Origin: DASXKD01 sp963734725
GTDB taxonomy: Bacteria > Actinomycetota > Actinomycetes > Streptosporangiales > Streptosporangiaceae
Length of the DNA: 64,000 nt
NCBI GenBank assembly: GCA_963734725.1
Contig: CAVTIX010000025.1
Coordinates: 124,001-188,000, forward strand
Direction: 5' to 3'
In this document: positions 17,638-26,248 of the stretch, piece after piece
Layout of the letters: every line of letters begins with the position of its first letter
Position numbering within the stretch: the stretch's first letter is position 1
The notes under the pieces: generated by a model
Told to the model about the DNA's origin: nothing
Databases searched by the model: none
What the model saw: only the letters and a program-made list of their open reading frames with translations
Program-made: the position numbers and the translations under genes

Positions 17638-17674
17638 GCGCCCCGCCGGGAATCCACCTGTACCGGCGGGGCGC
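17638..17674. promoter_or_regulatory. 12-bp perfect hairpin in the ligD leader
   Basis: GCGCCCCGCCGG (17638-17649) and CCGGCGGGGCGC (17663-17674) flank a 13-nt loop about 50 bases upstream of the ligD start. It may be a terminator for upstream transcription or a leader structure. The remainder of 17372-17725 shows nothing else. Confidence 0.4.
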
Positions 17675-17725
17675 AACGGCATTCGGGCCCGGGTTATCAA
17701 CGGAGCGCACTGGGGCGACCGGATC

Positions 17726-19363
17726 ATGGGTAAGCCCCAGGGCATGGATTCGCTGGAGCCCTACCGGCGGAAACGAAACCCGGGGCGGACACCGGAGCCG
17801 ATGCCGGGCCCCCCGGTCGATCCGGACGCCCCGGCCCATCCGGACGCCCCTGGCACGCTGGATGCCCCGGCCAATGGAGACGCCGCCGGCACGCAGGACG
17901 TCTCCCGCACGCAAGACGTCCCCCGGACGCAGGACGTCCCCGGCACGTCGGACGTCCCCGGCACGCAGGACGTCCCTGATGCGCCGGACGCTCCCGTTGC
18001 CCCGGCTGCGGCGACGGGCGGCGGGCAGGAACCTGGCGGGGTGTTCGTGGTGCAGGAGCATCATGCCCGGCGGCTGCACTGGGACTTCCGGCTGGAGCGC
18101 GACGGCGTGCTGGTCTCCTGGGCGGTCCCCAAAGGGGTGCCGGACGACCCGGCGGTGAACCACTTCGCCGCGCACACCGAGGATCACCCGATGGAGTACG
18201 CCAGCTTCGCCGGGCGCATCCCGTCTGGCGAGTACGGCGCGGGCACGGTCACGATCTGGGACCGCGGCGCCTTCGACACCGTCAAGTGGACGGACCGCGA
18301 GGTCAAGGTGGTCTTGCACGGACGCCGGCTGACCGGCGGCTACACCCTGTTCCAGACCCGCGGCAAGGACTGGATGATCCACCGGGAGCGACAGCCGCTG
18401 CCCGGGATCCTGCAGCCGATGCTCGCCCGGTCCGAGCCGCACCTGCCGCCGGACAGCGAGCCGTGGGCGCTGGAGATGAAGTGGGACGGGGTGCGCGCGC
18501 TGGCCTACTGCGAGGGCAGCCGGGTGCGGCTGATCTCCCGGACCGGTGAGGACATCACCGCGGCCTACCCGGAGCTGCGCGGCCTGGCCACCGCCGTAGG
18601 CCGACGGGACGCGCTGCTGGACGGTGAGGTCGTCGCCATGGGCGACTCGGGCTGGCCGGACTTCGAAGTGCTGCAGAACCGCATGCACGTGCGGGACGGG
18701 TCGCTGGCGCAGCGGCTGGTCGCCGAGTACCCGGTCACCTACCTGGCCTTCGATTTGCTGCACCTGGACGGGCGGCCGCTGGTGAACCTGCCGTACGCCC
18801 AGCGCCGGGAACTTCTGGAGAATTTGGCGCTAAACGGCCCGTCGTGGCAGACCCCGCCCTCGTTCATCGGTGAGCCCGGGGCGGATGTGCAAGCGGTGTC
18901 CCTCCAGCACGGCCTGGAGGGCGTCGTGACCAAACGCCTTGACTCCCGCTACGAGCCGGGGAAGCGCCCGGGCACCTGGCGCAAGGTCAAGAACATCCGT
19001 CGCCAGGAGGCGGTGATCGGCGGCTGGCGGCCGGGCAAGGGGAACCGGTCGGGGCAGATCGGCTCGCTGCTAGTCGGAATCCAGGAGGACGGTGGCCTGG
19101 TCTACGCAGGCCACGTCGGAACCGGGTTCACCGACCGGGTGCTGCGCCAGCTCACCGCGCAGCTCGCACCGCTGCGGCGGGCCACCTCGCCGTTCGCCGC
19201 TCCCCTGCCCGCGGATCACGCGCGGGACGCGGTCTGGGCCGAGCCGGTTCTGGTGGCCGAGGTCAAGTTCACCGGCTGGACCCGCGCCGGGCGCATGCGG
19301 GCCCCCTCGTATCAGGGCCTGCGCTCGGACAAGAACCCGGCCGAGGTCATCCGCGAGCCCTAG
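17726..19363 (+). CDS. ligD: LigD-type ATP-dependent DNA ligase with 3'-phosphoesterase domain
   Basis: 545 residues. Acts in non-homologous end joining with Ku. After a YRRKRNPGRTPEP start and a linker of DVPGT/DAP pentapeptide repeats (15-bp units), the phosphoesterase domain reads VVQEHHARRLHWDFRLERDG and SWAVPKGVP. The ligase domain has the adenylated Lys in LEMKWDGVRALAY, then LLDGEVVAM, LHLDGRPL, GLEGVVTKRLDSRYEPG and WRKVKN. The polymerase domain found in some LigD proteins is absent, and no Ku gene lies in the window. Start at 17726; an ATG at 17744 is also possible. Its TAG stop is part of the CTAG target duplication of the adjacent insertion sequence, leaving the protein intact. Confidence 0.92.
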   Translation: MGKPQGMDSLEPYRRKRNPGRTPEPMPGPPVDPDAPAHPDAPGTLDAPANGDAAGTQDVSRTQDVPRTQDVPGTSDVPGTQDVPDAPDAPVAPAAATGGGQEPGGVFVVQEHHARRLHWDFRLERDGVLVSWAVPKGVPDDPAVNHFAAHTEDHPMEYASFAGRIPSGEYGAGTVTIWDRGAFDTVKWTDREVKVVLHGRRLTGGYTLFQTRGKDWMIHRERQPLPGILQPMLARSEPHLPPDSEPWALEMKWDGVRALAYCEGSRVRLISRTGEDITAAYPELRGLATAVGRRDALLDGEVVAMGDSGWPDFEVLQNRMHVRDGSLAQRLVAEYPVTYLAFDLLHLDGRPLVNLPYAQRRELLENLALNGPSWQTPPSFIGEPGADVQAVSLQHGLEGVVTKRLDSRYEPGKRPGTWRKVKNIRRQEAVIGGWRPGKGNRSGQIGSLLVGIQEDGGLVYAGHVGTGFTDRVLRQLTAQLAPLRRATSPFAAPLPADHARDAVWAEPVLVAEVKFTGWTRAGRMRAPSYQGLRSDKNPAEVIREP

Positions 19364-21061
19364 AAGCCCACTGAAAATCTTGGTAGTTCTGGCCTGGTGC
19401 GTTGCTGGCGAGGCAGTGTTGTAGGCATGCAGGGTGAGCGTGCCGGGGAGCCGGTAGGGCCGGATGTGTGGGAGACGTGCCGGGAGCTGATTCCGGCTGG
19501 GAGTGTGTTCGCGTTCTTGGCTGCGCACCGGGAGGCGCTGTTCCCAGCGGGGATGTTCGCGGATATGTATCCCTCGCCCAATGGGCGGCCGAGCGTGCCG
19601 CCGCAGGTGCTGGCGGCGGCGGTGGTGCTGCAGGCGCTGCGTGGGCTGTCGGATTTTGAGACGGTGCAGGAATTGCGGTGCGACCTGCGGTGGAAGGCCG
19701 CCTGTGGGCTGGGGCTGCTGGATACCGCCTTCGACTCGTCGCTGTTGACGTATTTCCGGCGCAGGTTGCACGGCTCAAAGGACCCGAACCGGCTGTTTTC
19801 CAGGGTCGCTCAGGTGGTGGCGGCCACGGGCGTGTTGAAGGGTAAGCACCGGCGGGCGCTGGATTCCACGGTGCTGGATGATGCGGTGGCTACCCAGGAC
19901 ACTGTCACCCAGCTGATCGCCGCGGTCCGCCGGGTGATCCGTGAGGTGCCCGGCGCGCCGGAGGTCGCGGGCCGGTGGTGCACCGCGCACGATTATGCCG
20001 ATCCGGGCAAGCCGAAGATCGCCTGGGACGACGAGGCAGCCCGGGCCGCGCTGGTGGATGCCCTGGTCACCGATGCGCTGAACCTGCTGGGGCACCTGCC
20101 TGAGCAGCAGCTCAGCGAGCAGGCCGCCAATGCGGTGGGGCTGCTGGCGCTGGTCGCTGGGCAGGACGTGGAACCAGCAGAGGGCTCGGACGGCCGGGAC
20201 GGGCGGTGGCGGATCGCCAAGCGGACCGCCAGGGACCGGGTGATCTCCACCGTCGACCCCGACGCGCGGCACATCCACAAAAACCGCACCCGCCACCAGG
20301 ACGGCTTCAAAGGGCACGTGTCCTTCGAGCCAGAGACCGGGCTGTTCACCGCCGTCGCGCTCACCCGCGGCGGCGGCGCGGCCAATCACGAGGCCGCCGT
20401 CGCCGGCGGCCTGCTCGGCGCCGAGGACGGGCCGTTAACCATCCTGGGCGATACCGCCTACGGCACCGGCGAGCTGCGCGAGCACCTCCAGGCCAGCGGC
20501 CACGCAGCGGTGATCAAACCGCCGCCGCTGCCCCGGGCCATCCCCGGCGGCTTCACCATCGACGACTTCACCGTTGACGACCAGGCCGCCACGGCCACCT
20601 GCCCGGCCGGGCACACCGTCGCGCTGGGCCGCCCCCAGGCCGACGGCAACCGCCAGGCCCAGTTCAAAACACGGTGCCGCGGCTGCCCGCTGCGCGAGCG
20701 CTGCACCACCGCCAAGGCCGGGCGCGTCCTCACCGTCCACCCCCGCCACGCCCTGCTGGCCGTCGCCCGCCGCACCGCCACCGAGCCAGCCTGGCAAGAC
20801 GAATACCGGCGGTGGCGGCCCCCCGTCGAACGGGCCATCGCCTGGCTTACCGCCCACGGCAACCGCCGCGTCCCCTACCGCGGCGTCACCAAGAACAACA
20901 CCTGGCTCCACCACCGGGCCGCCGCCCTCAACCTGCGCCGACTGGTCAACCTCGGGCTCACCCGCACCAGCGACGGCAACTGGGCACTCGCATAGCGCCC
21001 CGGAGGCCACCCCCGGTCTCCAAGCCAGAACAACCCACCAAGATTTTCAGTGGCCTTCTAG
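19360..21061 (+). mobile_element. complete IS1182-family insertion sequence with 20-bp inverted repeats and CTAG target duplication
   Basis: Left end AAGCCCACTGAAAATCTTGG (19364-19383) and right end (21038-21057) are inverted repeats differing at one position. CTAG flanks both sides (19360-19363 and 21058-21061) and fits a 4-bp target duplication, although because CTAG is itself palindromic an extended inverted repeat is an alternative reading. The element proper is 1,694 bp and holds one transposase gene. Its left flank is the last codon of ligD. The near-identity of the ends and the intact gene suggest recent arrival. Confidence 0.92.
19427..20995 (+). CDS. IS1182-family transposase
   Basis: 522 residues, DDE-type. 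The N-terminal DUF772-like region contains NGRPSVPPQVLAAAVVLQAL and SDFETVQELRCDLRWKAACG. The RNase-H core has Asp in RALDSTVLDDAVA, Asp in LTILGDTAYGTGEL and Glu in WRPPVERAIAWL followed by VPYRGVTKN. A zinc-like cluster (TCPAGH, CRGCPLRERC) lies before the last motif. The start at 19427 (MQGERAGEP) is preferred over 19397, which would begin within 35 bases of the terminal repeat. The frame is intact and probably active. Confidence 0.93.
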   Translation: MQGERAGEPVGPDVWETCRELIPAGSVFAFLAAHREALFPAGMFADMYPSPNGRPSVPPQVLAAAVVLQALRGLSDFETVQELRCDLRWKAACGLGLLDTAFDSSLLTYFRRRLHGSKDPNRLFSRVAQVVAATGVLKGKHRRALDSTVLDDAVATQDTVTQLIAAVRRVIREVPGAPEVAGRWCTAHDYADPGKPKIAWDDEAARAALVDALVTDALNLLGHLPEQQLSEQAANAVGLLALVAGQDVEPAEGSDGRDGRWRIAKRTARDRVISTVDPDARHIHKNRTRHQDGFKGHVSFEPETGLFTAVALTRGGGAANHEAAVAGGLLGAEDGPLTILGDTAYGTGELREHLQASGHAAVIKPPPLPRAIPGGFTIDDFTVDDQAATATCPAGHTVALGRPQADGNRQAQFKTRCRGCPLRERCTTAKAGRVLTVHPRHALLAVARRTATEPAWQDEYRRWRPPVERAIAWLTAHGNRRVPYRGVTKNNTWLHHRAAALNLRRLVNLGLTRTSDGNWALA

Positions 21062-21073
21062 GCGGGGTCATGA

Positions 21074-21113
21074 ATGTGACGTTGGTGTTGCTCTTTGAAC
21101 ACCAGATTCACAT
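21074..21113. terminator. two-tier hairpin, probable former ligD terminator
   Basis: ATGTGA/TCACAT outer and TGGTGTT/AACACCA inner stems enclose GCTCTTTG. Before the insertion sequence arrived this hairpin would have started about ten bases after the ligD stop codon, so it is a natural terminator now displaced by 1.7 kb. Confidence 0.45.
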
Positions 21114-21121
21114 CCACGCCC

Positions 21122-21180
21122 GGTGGGCGGCTACGCGCACGACCCGTGGGCGGCTACGCTGCACGACCGTGGCGGCTACG
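21122..21180. repeat. three ~23-bp tandem units at the 3' end of the GST-like gene
   Basis: The core GTGGGCGGCTACGC recurs three times with spacers GCACGACCC/TGCACGACC. The third copy contains the stop codon of the minus-strand gene (21176-21178). Downstream of the stop the units are non-coding. Confidence 0.75.
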
Positions 21181-22165
21181 CCGCTAGCTTCTCCCGGTGG
21201 TGCGGCTCGGCCCAGTCCAGCACCGGCCCGGCCGGCACAATCCGCTGCGGGTTGAGGTGGGGGTGGGTCGCGTAGTAGTGCCGTTTGATGTGGTCGAAGT
21301 TCGTGGTCGGGCCGAAGGCCGGGTGCTGGTAGAGGTCACGGGTGTAAGCCCAGAGGTTCGGGTAGTCCACGATCCGGCGCACGTTCGCCTTGAAATGGGT
21401 GACGTACACGCTGTCGAACCGCGCCAGCGTGACCCACAGCCGCACGTCCGCCTCGGTGATCTGCTCACCGAACAGGTACCGCCGGGTGGCCAGCCGCTCT
21501 TCCAGTCCGTCGAGCGTGGCGAACAGGGCGGTGACCGCGGTGTCGTAGGCCTCTTGCGTGCTCGCGAACCCGCACTGGTAGACCCCGTTGTTGACGGATA
21601 CGTACACCCGCTCGCTGAGCGCGTCGATCTCCGCCCGCAGCGGCTGTGGGTACAGGTTGACGCCCGGCGCCGCCCACGCGCCGAACTGGGTGTCCAGGTC
21701 GATCGTGATGTCGGGGAAGTTGTTGCTGACAATCCGCGACGTCTCCCGGTCCCACAGCACGGGCACGCTGATGTGCCCGTCATACCCCGGCTCTGTCGCG
21801 TCGTAGGCCTCCCGGATCAGGGTGAACCCGTTGACCGGGTCAGGCCCGTATCCCGGGCCGTCACGGAACGCCCACCCGCGCCCGTCCCTGATCGGGTCCA
21901 CAACCGACAGCGATATCACGTCCTCCAGCCCCATCAGCCGGCGCACGATCACCGACCGGTGCGCCCACGGGCAGGCCAGGGACACGTACAGGTGGTAGCG
22001 GCCCGCCTCGGCGGGGAACCCGCTGGAACCGTCCGCGGTGATCCGCCCCTGGAATGGGTACAGCGGGCGGACGAACGCCCCGTCCGCCCGGGCCGGCGCC
22101 TTGACCGAGTAGTCGCCGTACTCACCGAAGTCCACCGGGCTGGCCACCGGCGCGGTCCTGGTCAT
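21176..22165 (-). CDS. glutathionyl-hydroquinone reductase-like GST (YqjG/ECM4 family)
   Basis: 329 residues. The catalytic Cys sits in LYVSLACPWAHRSVIVRRLM, the CPWA motif of Xi-class GSTs that remove a thiol adduct from quinones. Other family patterns are VPVLWDRETSRIVSNN, VYQCGFASTQEAYD and RYLFGEQITEADVRLWVTLA. In actinobacteria mycothiol probably replaces glutathione, an inference. It lies next to PaaX and the aryl-CoA genes, so a role in handling quinone by-products of aromatic breakdown is plausible. The C-terminal stop sits in a short tandem repeat. Confidence 0.92.
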   Translation of the reverse strand: MTRTAPVASPVDFGEYGDYSVKAPARADGAFVRPLYPFQGRITADGSSGFPAEAGRYHLYVSLACPWAHRSVIVRRLMGLEDVISLSVVDPIRDGRGWAFRDGPGYGPDPVNGFTLIREAYDATEPGYDGHISVPVLWDRETSRIVSNNFPDITIDLDTQFGAWAAPGVNLYPQPLRAEIDALSERVYVSVNNGVYQCGFASTQEAYDTAVTALFATLDGLEERLATRRYLFGEQITEADVRLWVTLARFDSVYVTHFKANVRRIVDYPNLWAYTRDLYQHPAFGPTTNFDHIKRHYYATHPHLNPQRIVPAGPVLDWAEPHHREKLAA

Positions 22166-22243
22166 CGGGCCTCCTGGGAGCGTGCGGACCTGCGGACGAG
22201 ACCCTACCCACTGACCGCCATGAAGGAACAGCCGCGATCGTGG

Positions 22244-23092
22244 CTAGGGTTCCTGCACGCCGGTGGCCCGGACGACGTGCCCGGCGGCCGCGCGGGCCAG
22301 GCGGGACTGGAGGGTGAAGAAGATCTCGGCCGCCGTGGCCCCGGCCCAGCCAGGTGGTAGTAGTTCGGCGGGCAGCCCCGGGTCCAGGTACCGGAGGCGG
22401 CGCCAATCGGTGAGGACGCGCACGTAATCGGCGAACGCCTCCCGGGGACGGGACAGGGCGCGGCGCCCGGCCCAGCCGCGCAGCACGGGTTCGTAGGCGG
22501 TGACGAAGTCGCTGGCCAGCCGCTCGGTGCGGGCCAGGTCCCACCACTGGCCCACCTTGGCGGCCAGGTCGCCGAAGGCCAAGTGCTCCGCGCGGAACAG
22601 GTCCGCGTACCCGGACAGCCCGAGCCGCCCGAGCATGTCGGCGGTCGCCTCGTGCAGGTAGGCGGGAGCGATCCAGACCCCGGGGGCGGCCGTCCCGAAC
22701 CCCAGCCGGCTGAGCTGGGACCGCAGCACGTGCCGCTGCTGGCGCTCCGCCTCCGGCACCGAGAACACCGCCAGCAGCCACCCGTCCGCTAGCCGCGCCC
22801 GCTCCCGCCGGAAGATCCGGTAGTCCCCCTCCCGAAGGATCGCCTGCGCCCCGGCGGACAGCTCGTAACCCGCGGCGCCACCCTTCTTACGGGCCAGCAG
22901 GATCCCCCGCCGCTTGAGCCGCGAAATGGACGACCGCACCGCAGGCTCGTCGACGCCAAGGTCCCGCAACAGGCTGACCAGCGAGGCGACCGACATCCAG
23001 CCGCCCGCATCCCGCGAATACAGGCCGTAGACGGTCACGATCAGCTGCCGCGGCTGCGCTTCCCGCCCTGTCGCCTCTGGCACGGCCGTCAT
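22244..23092 (-). CDS. PaaX family transcriptional regulator
   Basis: 282 residues. Begins with the PaaX winged-helix: QLIVTVYGLYSRDAGGWMSV, ASLVSLLRDLGVDEPAVRSS and ISRLKRRGILLARK. The central PaaX domain follows (DYRIFRRERARLADGWLLAV, then FSVPEAERQQRHVLRSQLSR and LGFGTAAPGVWIAPAYL), with a helical C-terminus. In the phenylacetate pathway PaaX is a repressor released by an aryl-CoA. Here it diverges from ridA and the monooxygenase, so aryl-CoA control of this island is likely. The ATG at 23092 fits the family; the frame extends further but into the divergent promoter. Confidence 0.93.
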   Translation of the reverse strand: MTAVPEATGREAQPRQLIVTVYGLYSRDAGGWMSVASLVSLLRDLGVDEPAVRSSISRLKRRGILLARKKGGAAGYELSAGAQAILREGDYRIFRRERARLADGWLLAVFSVPEAERQQRHVLRSQLSRLGFGTAAPGVWIAPAYLHEATADMLGRLGLSGYADLFRAEHLAFGDLAAKVGQWWDLARTERLASDFVTAYEPVLRGWAGRRALSRPREAFADYVRVLTDWRRLRYLDPGLPAELLPPGWAGATAAEIFFTLQSRLARAAAGHVVRATGVQEP

Positions 23093-23228
23093 CGCCACAA
23101 GATATCGCGAACGGTCGGCGCGGAAGCCAGCGTGACCCGGGTTCCCGGGCATGCGGACCGGCGGCACGGAAACTGACCGCGCGGACCAGATCGCCCTGAC
23201 CGGCGGCCGGTGTGGTATCACGGGGCCC

Positions 23229-23636
23229 GTGAGCATCGAACGGATCAACCCTGGTGAACTGGCCCGGCCGTCGGGTTTCTCCCATGCGGTCTCCGCCACC
23301 AGCGGGCGCCTGGTCTTCCTCGCCGGGCAAACCGGTTACGCCCCGGACGGCCAGATCGTGCCCGGCGGCGTCGTTCCCCAGTTCGAGCAGGCCCTGAGCA
23401 ACCTGCTCGCAGCCCTCCGCGCAGCCGGCGGCGAACCTGGTGATCTTGTCACCCTCACGATCTACGCCGTGGACCTCGAGGGATACCGGACGCACGGACG
23501 GGAGATCCGACAGGTATGGCAGCGGCTCTGCGGCCGGGATTACCCAGCGATGGCGGCCGTCGGCGTGACTCGGCTCTGGGATGCTGACGCGCTCGTAGAA
23601 GTACAGGGCGCCGCGGTCGTGGGAGCGGCTGACTGA
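23229..23636 (+). CDS. RidA family enamine/imine deaminase
   Basis: 135 residues. RidA-family pattern: ATSGRLVFLAGQTGYAPDGQ, QFEQALSNLLAALRAAGG, DLVTLTIYAVDLEGY and YPAMAAVGVTRLWDADALVE with a terminal VEVQGAAVV. RidA proteins hydrolyse reactive enamines or imines to keto compounds and ammonia. GTG at 23229 gives the family start (VSIERINPGELARPSGFSHA); a TATCAC box 15 bases before it suggests a nearly leaderless transcript. Immediately followed by an 18-bp hairpin and the promoter of the monooxygenase/reductase gene, which is proposed to make an imine- or enamine-forming product. Confidence 0.9.
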   Translation: MSIERINPGELARPSGFSHAVSATSGRLVFLAGQTGYAPDGQIVPGGVVPQFEQALSNLLAALRAAGGEPGDLVTLTIYAVDLEGYRTHGREIRQVWQRLCGRDYPAMAAVGVTRLWDADALVEVQGAAVVGAAD

Positions 23637-23640
23637 GCGG

Positions 23641-23691
23641 GGATCGGTGATGTGGCAGCAGGCGTTGAGCCAGCTGCCACATCACCGATCC
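23641..23691. terminator. 18-bp perfect hairpin after ridA
   Basis: GGATCGGTGATGTGGCAG (23641-23658) pairs exactly with 23674-23691 around a 15-nt loop, starting four bases after the ridA stop. It would end the ridA transcript and separate it from the promoter of the next gene. Confidence 0.75.
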
Positions 23692-23768
23692 GCGCCCCTC
23701 CCTTTCCCCGGCAGTGTCCCCGGGTCACGTCGGCCCGAGGGCACAGGGTTGCGCGGACCGTCGTTATG

Positions 23769-23810
23769 TATGTCGAATTATTGACGGTCGTATGAAGAAC
23801 GACATATCTT
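23769..23810 (+). promoter_or_regulatory. probable promoter with overlapping operator for the aryl-CoA operon
   Basis: TTGACG (23781-23786) and TATCTT (23805-23810) are spaced 18 bp, close to a vegetative promoter, and the region is unusually AT-rich. TATGTCG (23769-23775) and CGACATA (23800-23806) form an inverted repeat that spans the promoter and overlaps its -10 box, as expected for a repressor operator. The coding start is at 23846 with GAAGGAG upstream. Candidate regulators are PaaX (22244-23092) and MarR (31077-31508). Confidence 0.6.
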
Positions 23811-23845
23811 GAGGGCACAGCAGGCACCTGGAAGGAGTAAGCGGA

Positions 23846-26248
23846 GTGCGCATCGCCGTGCTCGGCGGGGGGCCTGGCGGGCTCTATTTCGCCGCGCTGG
23901 CCAAACAGCTCGATCCCCGCCACGAGGTGCACCTCTGGGAGCGGAACGCGCCCGGCGACACGTTCGGCTTCGGGGTGGTGTTCTCCGACGAGACGCTGGG
24001 CGGGATCGAGCACGCCGACGCCGCGGTGTTCGCCGCGATGGAGCGGGATTTCGCCCGCTGGGACGACATCGACGTGCACTACCACGGCACGGTGCTCACC
24101 TCCGGCGGGCACGGCTTCGCCGCGATGAGCCGGCACCGGCTGCTCGCCATCCTCCAGCAGCGATGCGCGCAGCTGGGGGTGCGGGCGCAGTACTCCACGC
24201 CGGCCCCGGACGCCATGGCGCTGAGCACCGGATACGACCTCGTCGTCGCCGCCGACGGGGCCAACTCGCTGACCAGGTCGCGGCTGGCCGACGTGGTCCA
24301 GCCGGACCTCGAAATGCGTAACTGCGCATACATCTGGCTCGGCACCGACCTGGTCTTCGACGCGTTCAAGTTTTACATCCTGGACACCCCGGCGGGGGTC
24401 ATGCAGGTGCACGGCTACCCCTACAGCCGGGACGCGAGCACGTTCATCCTGGAGGCCCAGGACGACGTGTGGCGGCGTGCCGGGTTCGCCGGGCCGGCCG
24501 CGGCCGCCGCGGGGCTGCCGCCGGGGCGCAGCGACGAGGCGTCGATCGAGATGATCCGCGGCCTGTGCGCCGACGTGCTGGGCGGGCACGAGATCATCGG
24601 CAACAACTCGCGGTGGGTGAACTTCACCACGGTGCGCTGCGCCCGCTGGCACGACGGCAACGTCGTGCTGATCGGCGACGCCGCGCACACCGCCCACTTC
24701 TCCATCGGCTCGGGCACCAAGCTGGCCATGGAAGATGCCCTGGCGCTGGCCGCGTGCCTGCACGAGCAGAGCGGCGTCCCGGCGGCGCTGGCGGCCTACG
24801 AGGCAGAGCGCCGGCCCGTGGTCGCCTCTACCCAGCGGGCGGCGCAGGCCAGCCTGGAGTGGTTCGAGCGCATCGGCTCCTACACCGGGCAGGCGCCTGA
24901 GCAGTTCGCGTTCAACATCATCACCCGCAGCCGCCGGGTCACCTACGACAACCTGCGGCTGCGGGACCCGGAGTTCGTCGCCGGGATGGACCGCTGGTTC
25001 GCCGGGCAGCAGGAGGCTGCGGAGGACGGCACCGGGCTTTGTGTCCGGCCGCCAATGTTCCAGCCGGGCCGGATCGGCGGCCTCCGCCTGGCGAACCGGG
25101 TCATCGTGTCGCCGATGGACATGTATTCGGCCCGTGATGGCCTGCCCGGCGACTTCCACCTGGTGCACCTGGGCAGCAAGGCGCTCGGCGGCGCCGGCCT
25201 GGTGATGACCGAGATGGTGTGCGTGTCCGAGCCGGGGCGGATCAGCCCCGGCTGCGCAGGCCTGTACACCGACGAGCAAGAGGCCGCCTGGCGGCGCGTG
25301 GCGGACTTCGTGCACGGGCACACCGGCGCGGCGATCGGGATCCAGCTCGGGCATTCGGGCCGGAAGGGGTCCACCCGGCTGATGTGGGAGGGCATCGACG
25401 AGCCGCTGGCCGAGGACAACTGGGAGGTGTGCGGCCCGTCCGCGATCCCCTACTCGCCGGCCAGCCAGGTCCCGCGGGAACTGACCGAAGCCGACTTGGC
25501 CGAGATCACCGGGCAGTTCGTGGCGGCGGCGGAGCGGGGCGCGCGGGCCGGGTTCGACCTGCTGGAGTTGCACTGCGCGCACGGCTACCTGCTGTCGTCG
25601 TTCCTGTCCCCGCTGAGCAACCAGCGCACCGACCGATACGGCGGATCCCTGGAGGGCAGGCTGCGCTACCCGCTGGAGGTGCTGGACGCGATCCGGGCGG
25701 TGTGGCCTGCCGGGCGCCCGGTCACCGTGCGGATCTCCGCGACCGACTGGCACGACGGGGGCGTCGACGCCGACGAGGCCGTGGAGGTCGCCCGGGCGTT
25801 CGCCGAGCACGGGGTGGATGGCATCGACGTGTCCACCGGTCAGGTGGTCAGCGACGAGCGCCCGGCGTTCGGCCGCAGCTACCAGACCCCGTACGCGGAC
25901 CGGATCCGCAACGAGATCGGCCGCAAGTACGGTGTGGCGGTGATCGCGGTCGGCGCCATCTCCTCCTACGACGACGTCAACTCGATCCTGCTGGCCGGGC
26001 GCGCCGACTTCTGCGCCATCGGCCGGGCCCACCTGTACGACCCGCAGTGGACCCTGCACGCCGCCGCGGACCAGGGATACTCCGGGCCGGGCGCCGCCTG
26101 GCCGAACCAGTTCGCCGCGGGCAACCGCAAACCGCAGACCGGCCGCACCGACGGCCCCCGGCCGCGACTAGAGCTGATCAGGACCGGCACGCCGGGCACC
26201 GCCCACGCCCGCTGGCGCCCCGGCGCAGACCCGGTGGCCCCGCTATGA
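23846..26248 (+). CDS. bifunctional 2-aminobenzoyl-CoA (or salicylyl-CoA) monooxygenase/reductase
   Basis: 800 residues, two enzymes in one chain. Residues 1-385 are a flavin monooxygenase: MRIAVLGGGPGGLYFAALAK (FAD fold), DLVVAADGANSLTRSRL and VVLIGDAAHTAHFSIGSGTK. Residues 400-780 are an old-yellow-enzyme domain: IGGLRLANRVIVSPMDMYSA, ELHCAHGYLLSSFLSPLSNQ and RTDRYGGSLEGRLRYPLEVL. This fusion is known as 2-aminobenzoyl-CoA monooxygenase/reductase of Azoarcus evansii; salicylyl-CoA 5-hydroxylases share the first half. GTG start with GAAGGAG. The stop overlaps the ATG of the acyl-CoA dehydrogenase (ATGA). The adjacent ligase of the aminobenzoate type argues for 2-aminobenzoyl-CoA as substrate; salicylyl-CoA cannot be excluded. 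Confidence 0.9.
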   Translation: MRIAVLGGGPGGLYFAALAKQLDPRHEVHLWERNAPGDTFGFGVVFSDETLGGIEHADAAVFAAMERDFARWDDIDVHYHGTVLTSGGHGFAAMSRHRLLAILQQRCAQLGVRAQYSTPAPDAMALSTGYDLVVAADGANSLTRSRLADVVQPDLEMRNCAYIWLGTDLVFDAFKFYILDTPAGVMQVHGYPYSRDASTFILEAQDDVWRRAGFAGPAAAAAGLPPGRSDEASIEMIRGLCADVLGGHEIIGNNSRWVNFTTVRCARWHDGNVVLIGDAAHTAHFSIGSGTKLAMEDALALAACLHEQSGVPAALAAYEAERRPVVASTQRAAQASLEWFERIGSYTGQAPEQFAFNIITRSRRVTYDNLRLRDPEFVAGMDRWFAGQQEAAEDGTGLCVRPPMFQPGRIGGLRLANRVIVSPMDMYSARDGLPGDFHLVHLGSKALGGAGLVMTEMVCVSEPGRISPGCAGLYTDEQEAAWRRVADFVHGHTGAAIGIQLGHSGRKGSTRLMWEGIDEPLAEDNWEVCGPSAIPYSPASQVPRELTEADLAEITGQFVAAAERGARAGFDLLELHCAHGYLLSSFLSPLSNQRTDRYGGSLEGRLRYPLEVLDAIRAVWPAGRPVTVRISATDWHDGGVDADEAVEVARAFAEHGVDGIDVSTGQVVSDERPAFGRSYQTPYADRIRNEIGRKYGVAVIAVGAISSYDDVNSILLAGRADFCAIGRAHLYDPQWTLHAAADQGYSGPGAAWPNQFAAGNRKPQTGRTDGPRPRLELIRTGTPGTAHARWRPGADPVAPL

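Noticed and set aside
23540..26059. 839-codon minus-strand open frame
   Set aside because: Antisense to the fused monooxygenase/reductase, whose motifs are all in the plus-strand frame. No domain in the antisense translation.
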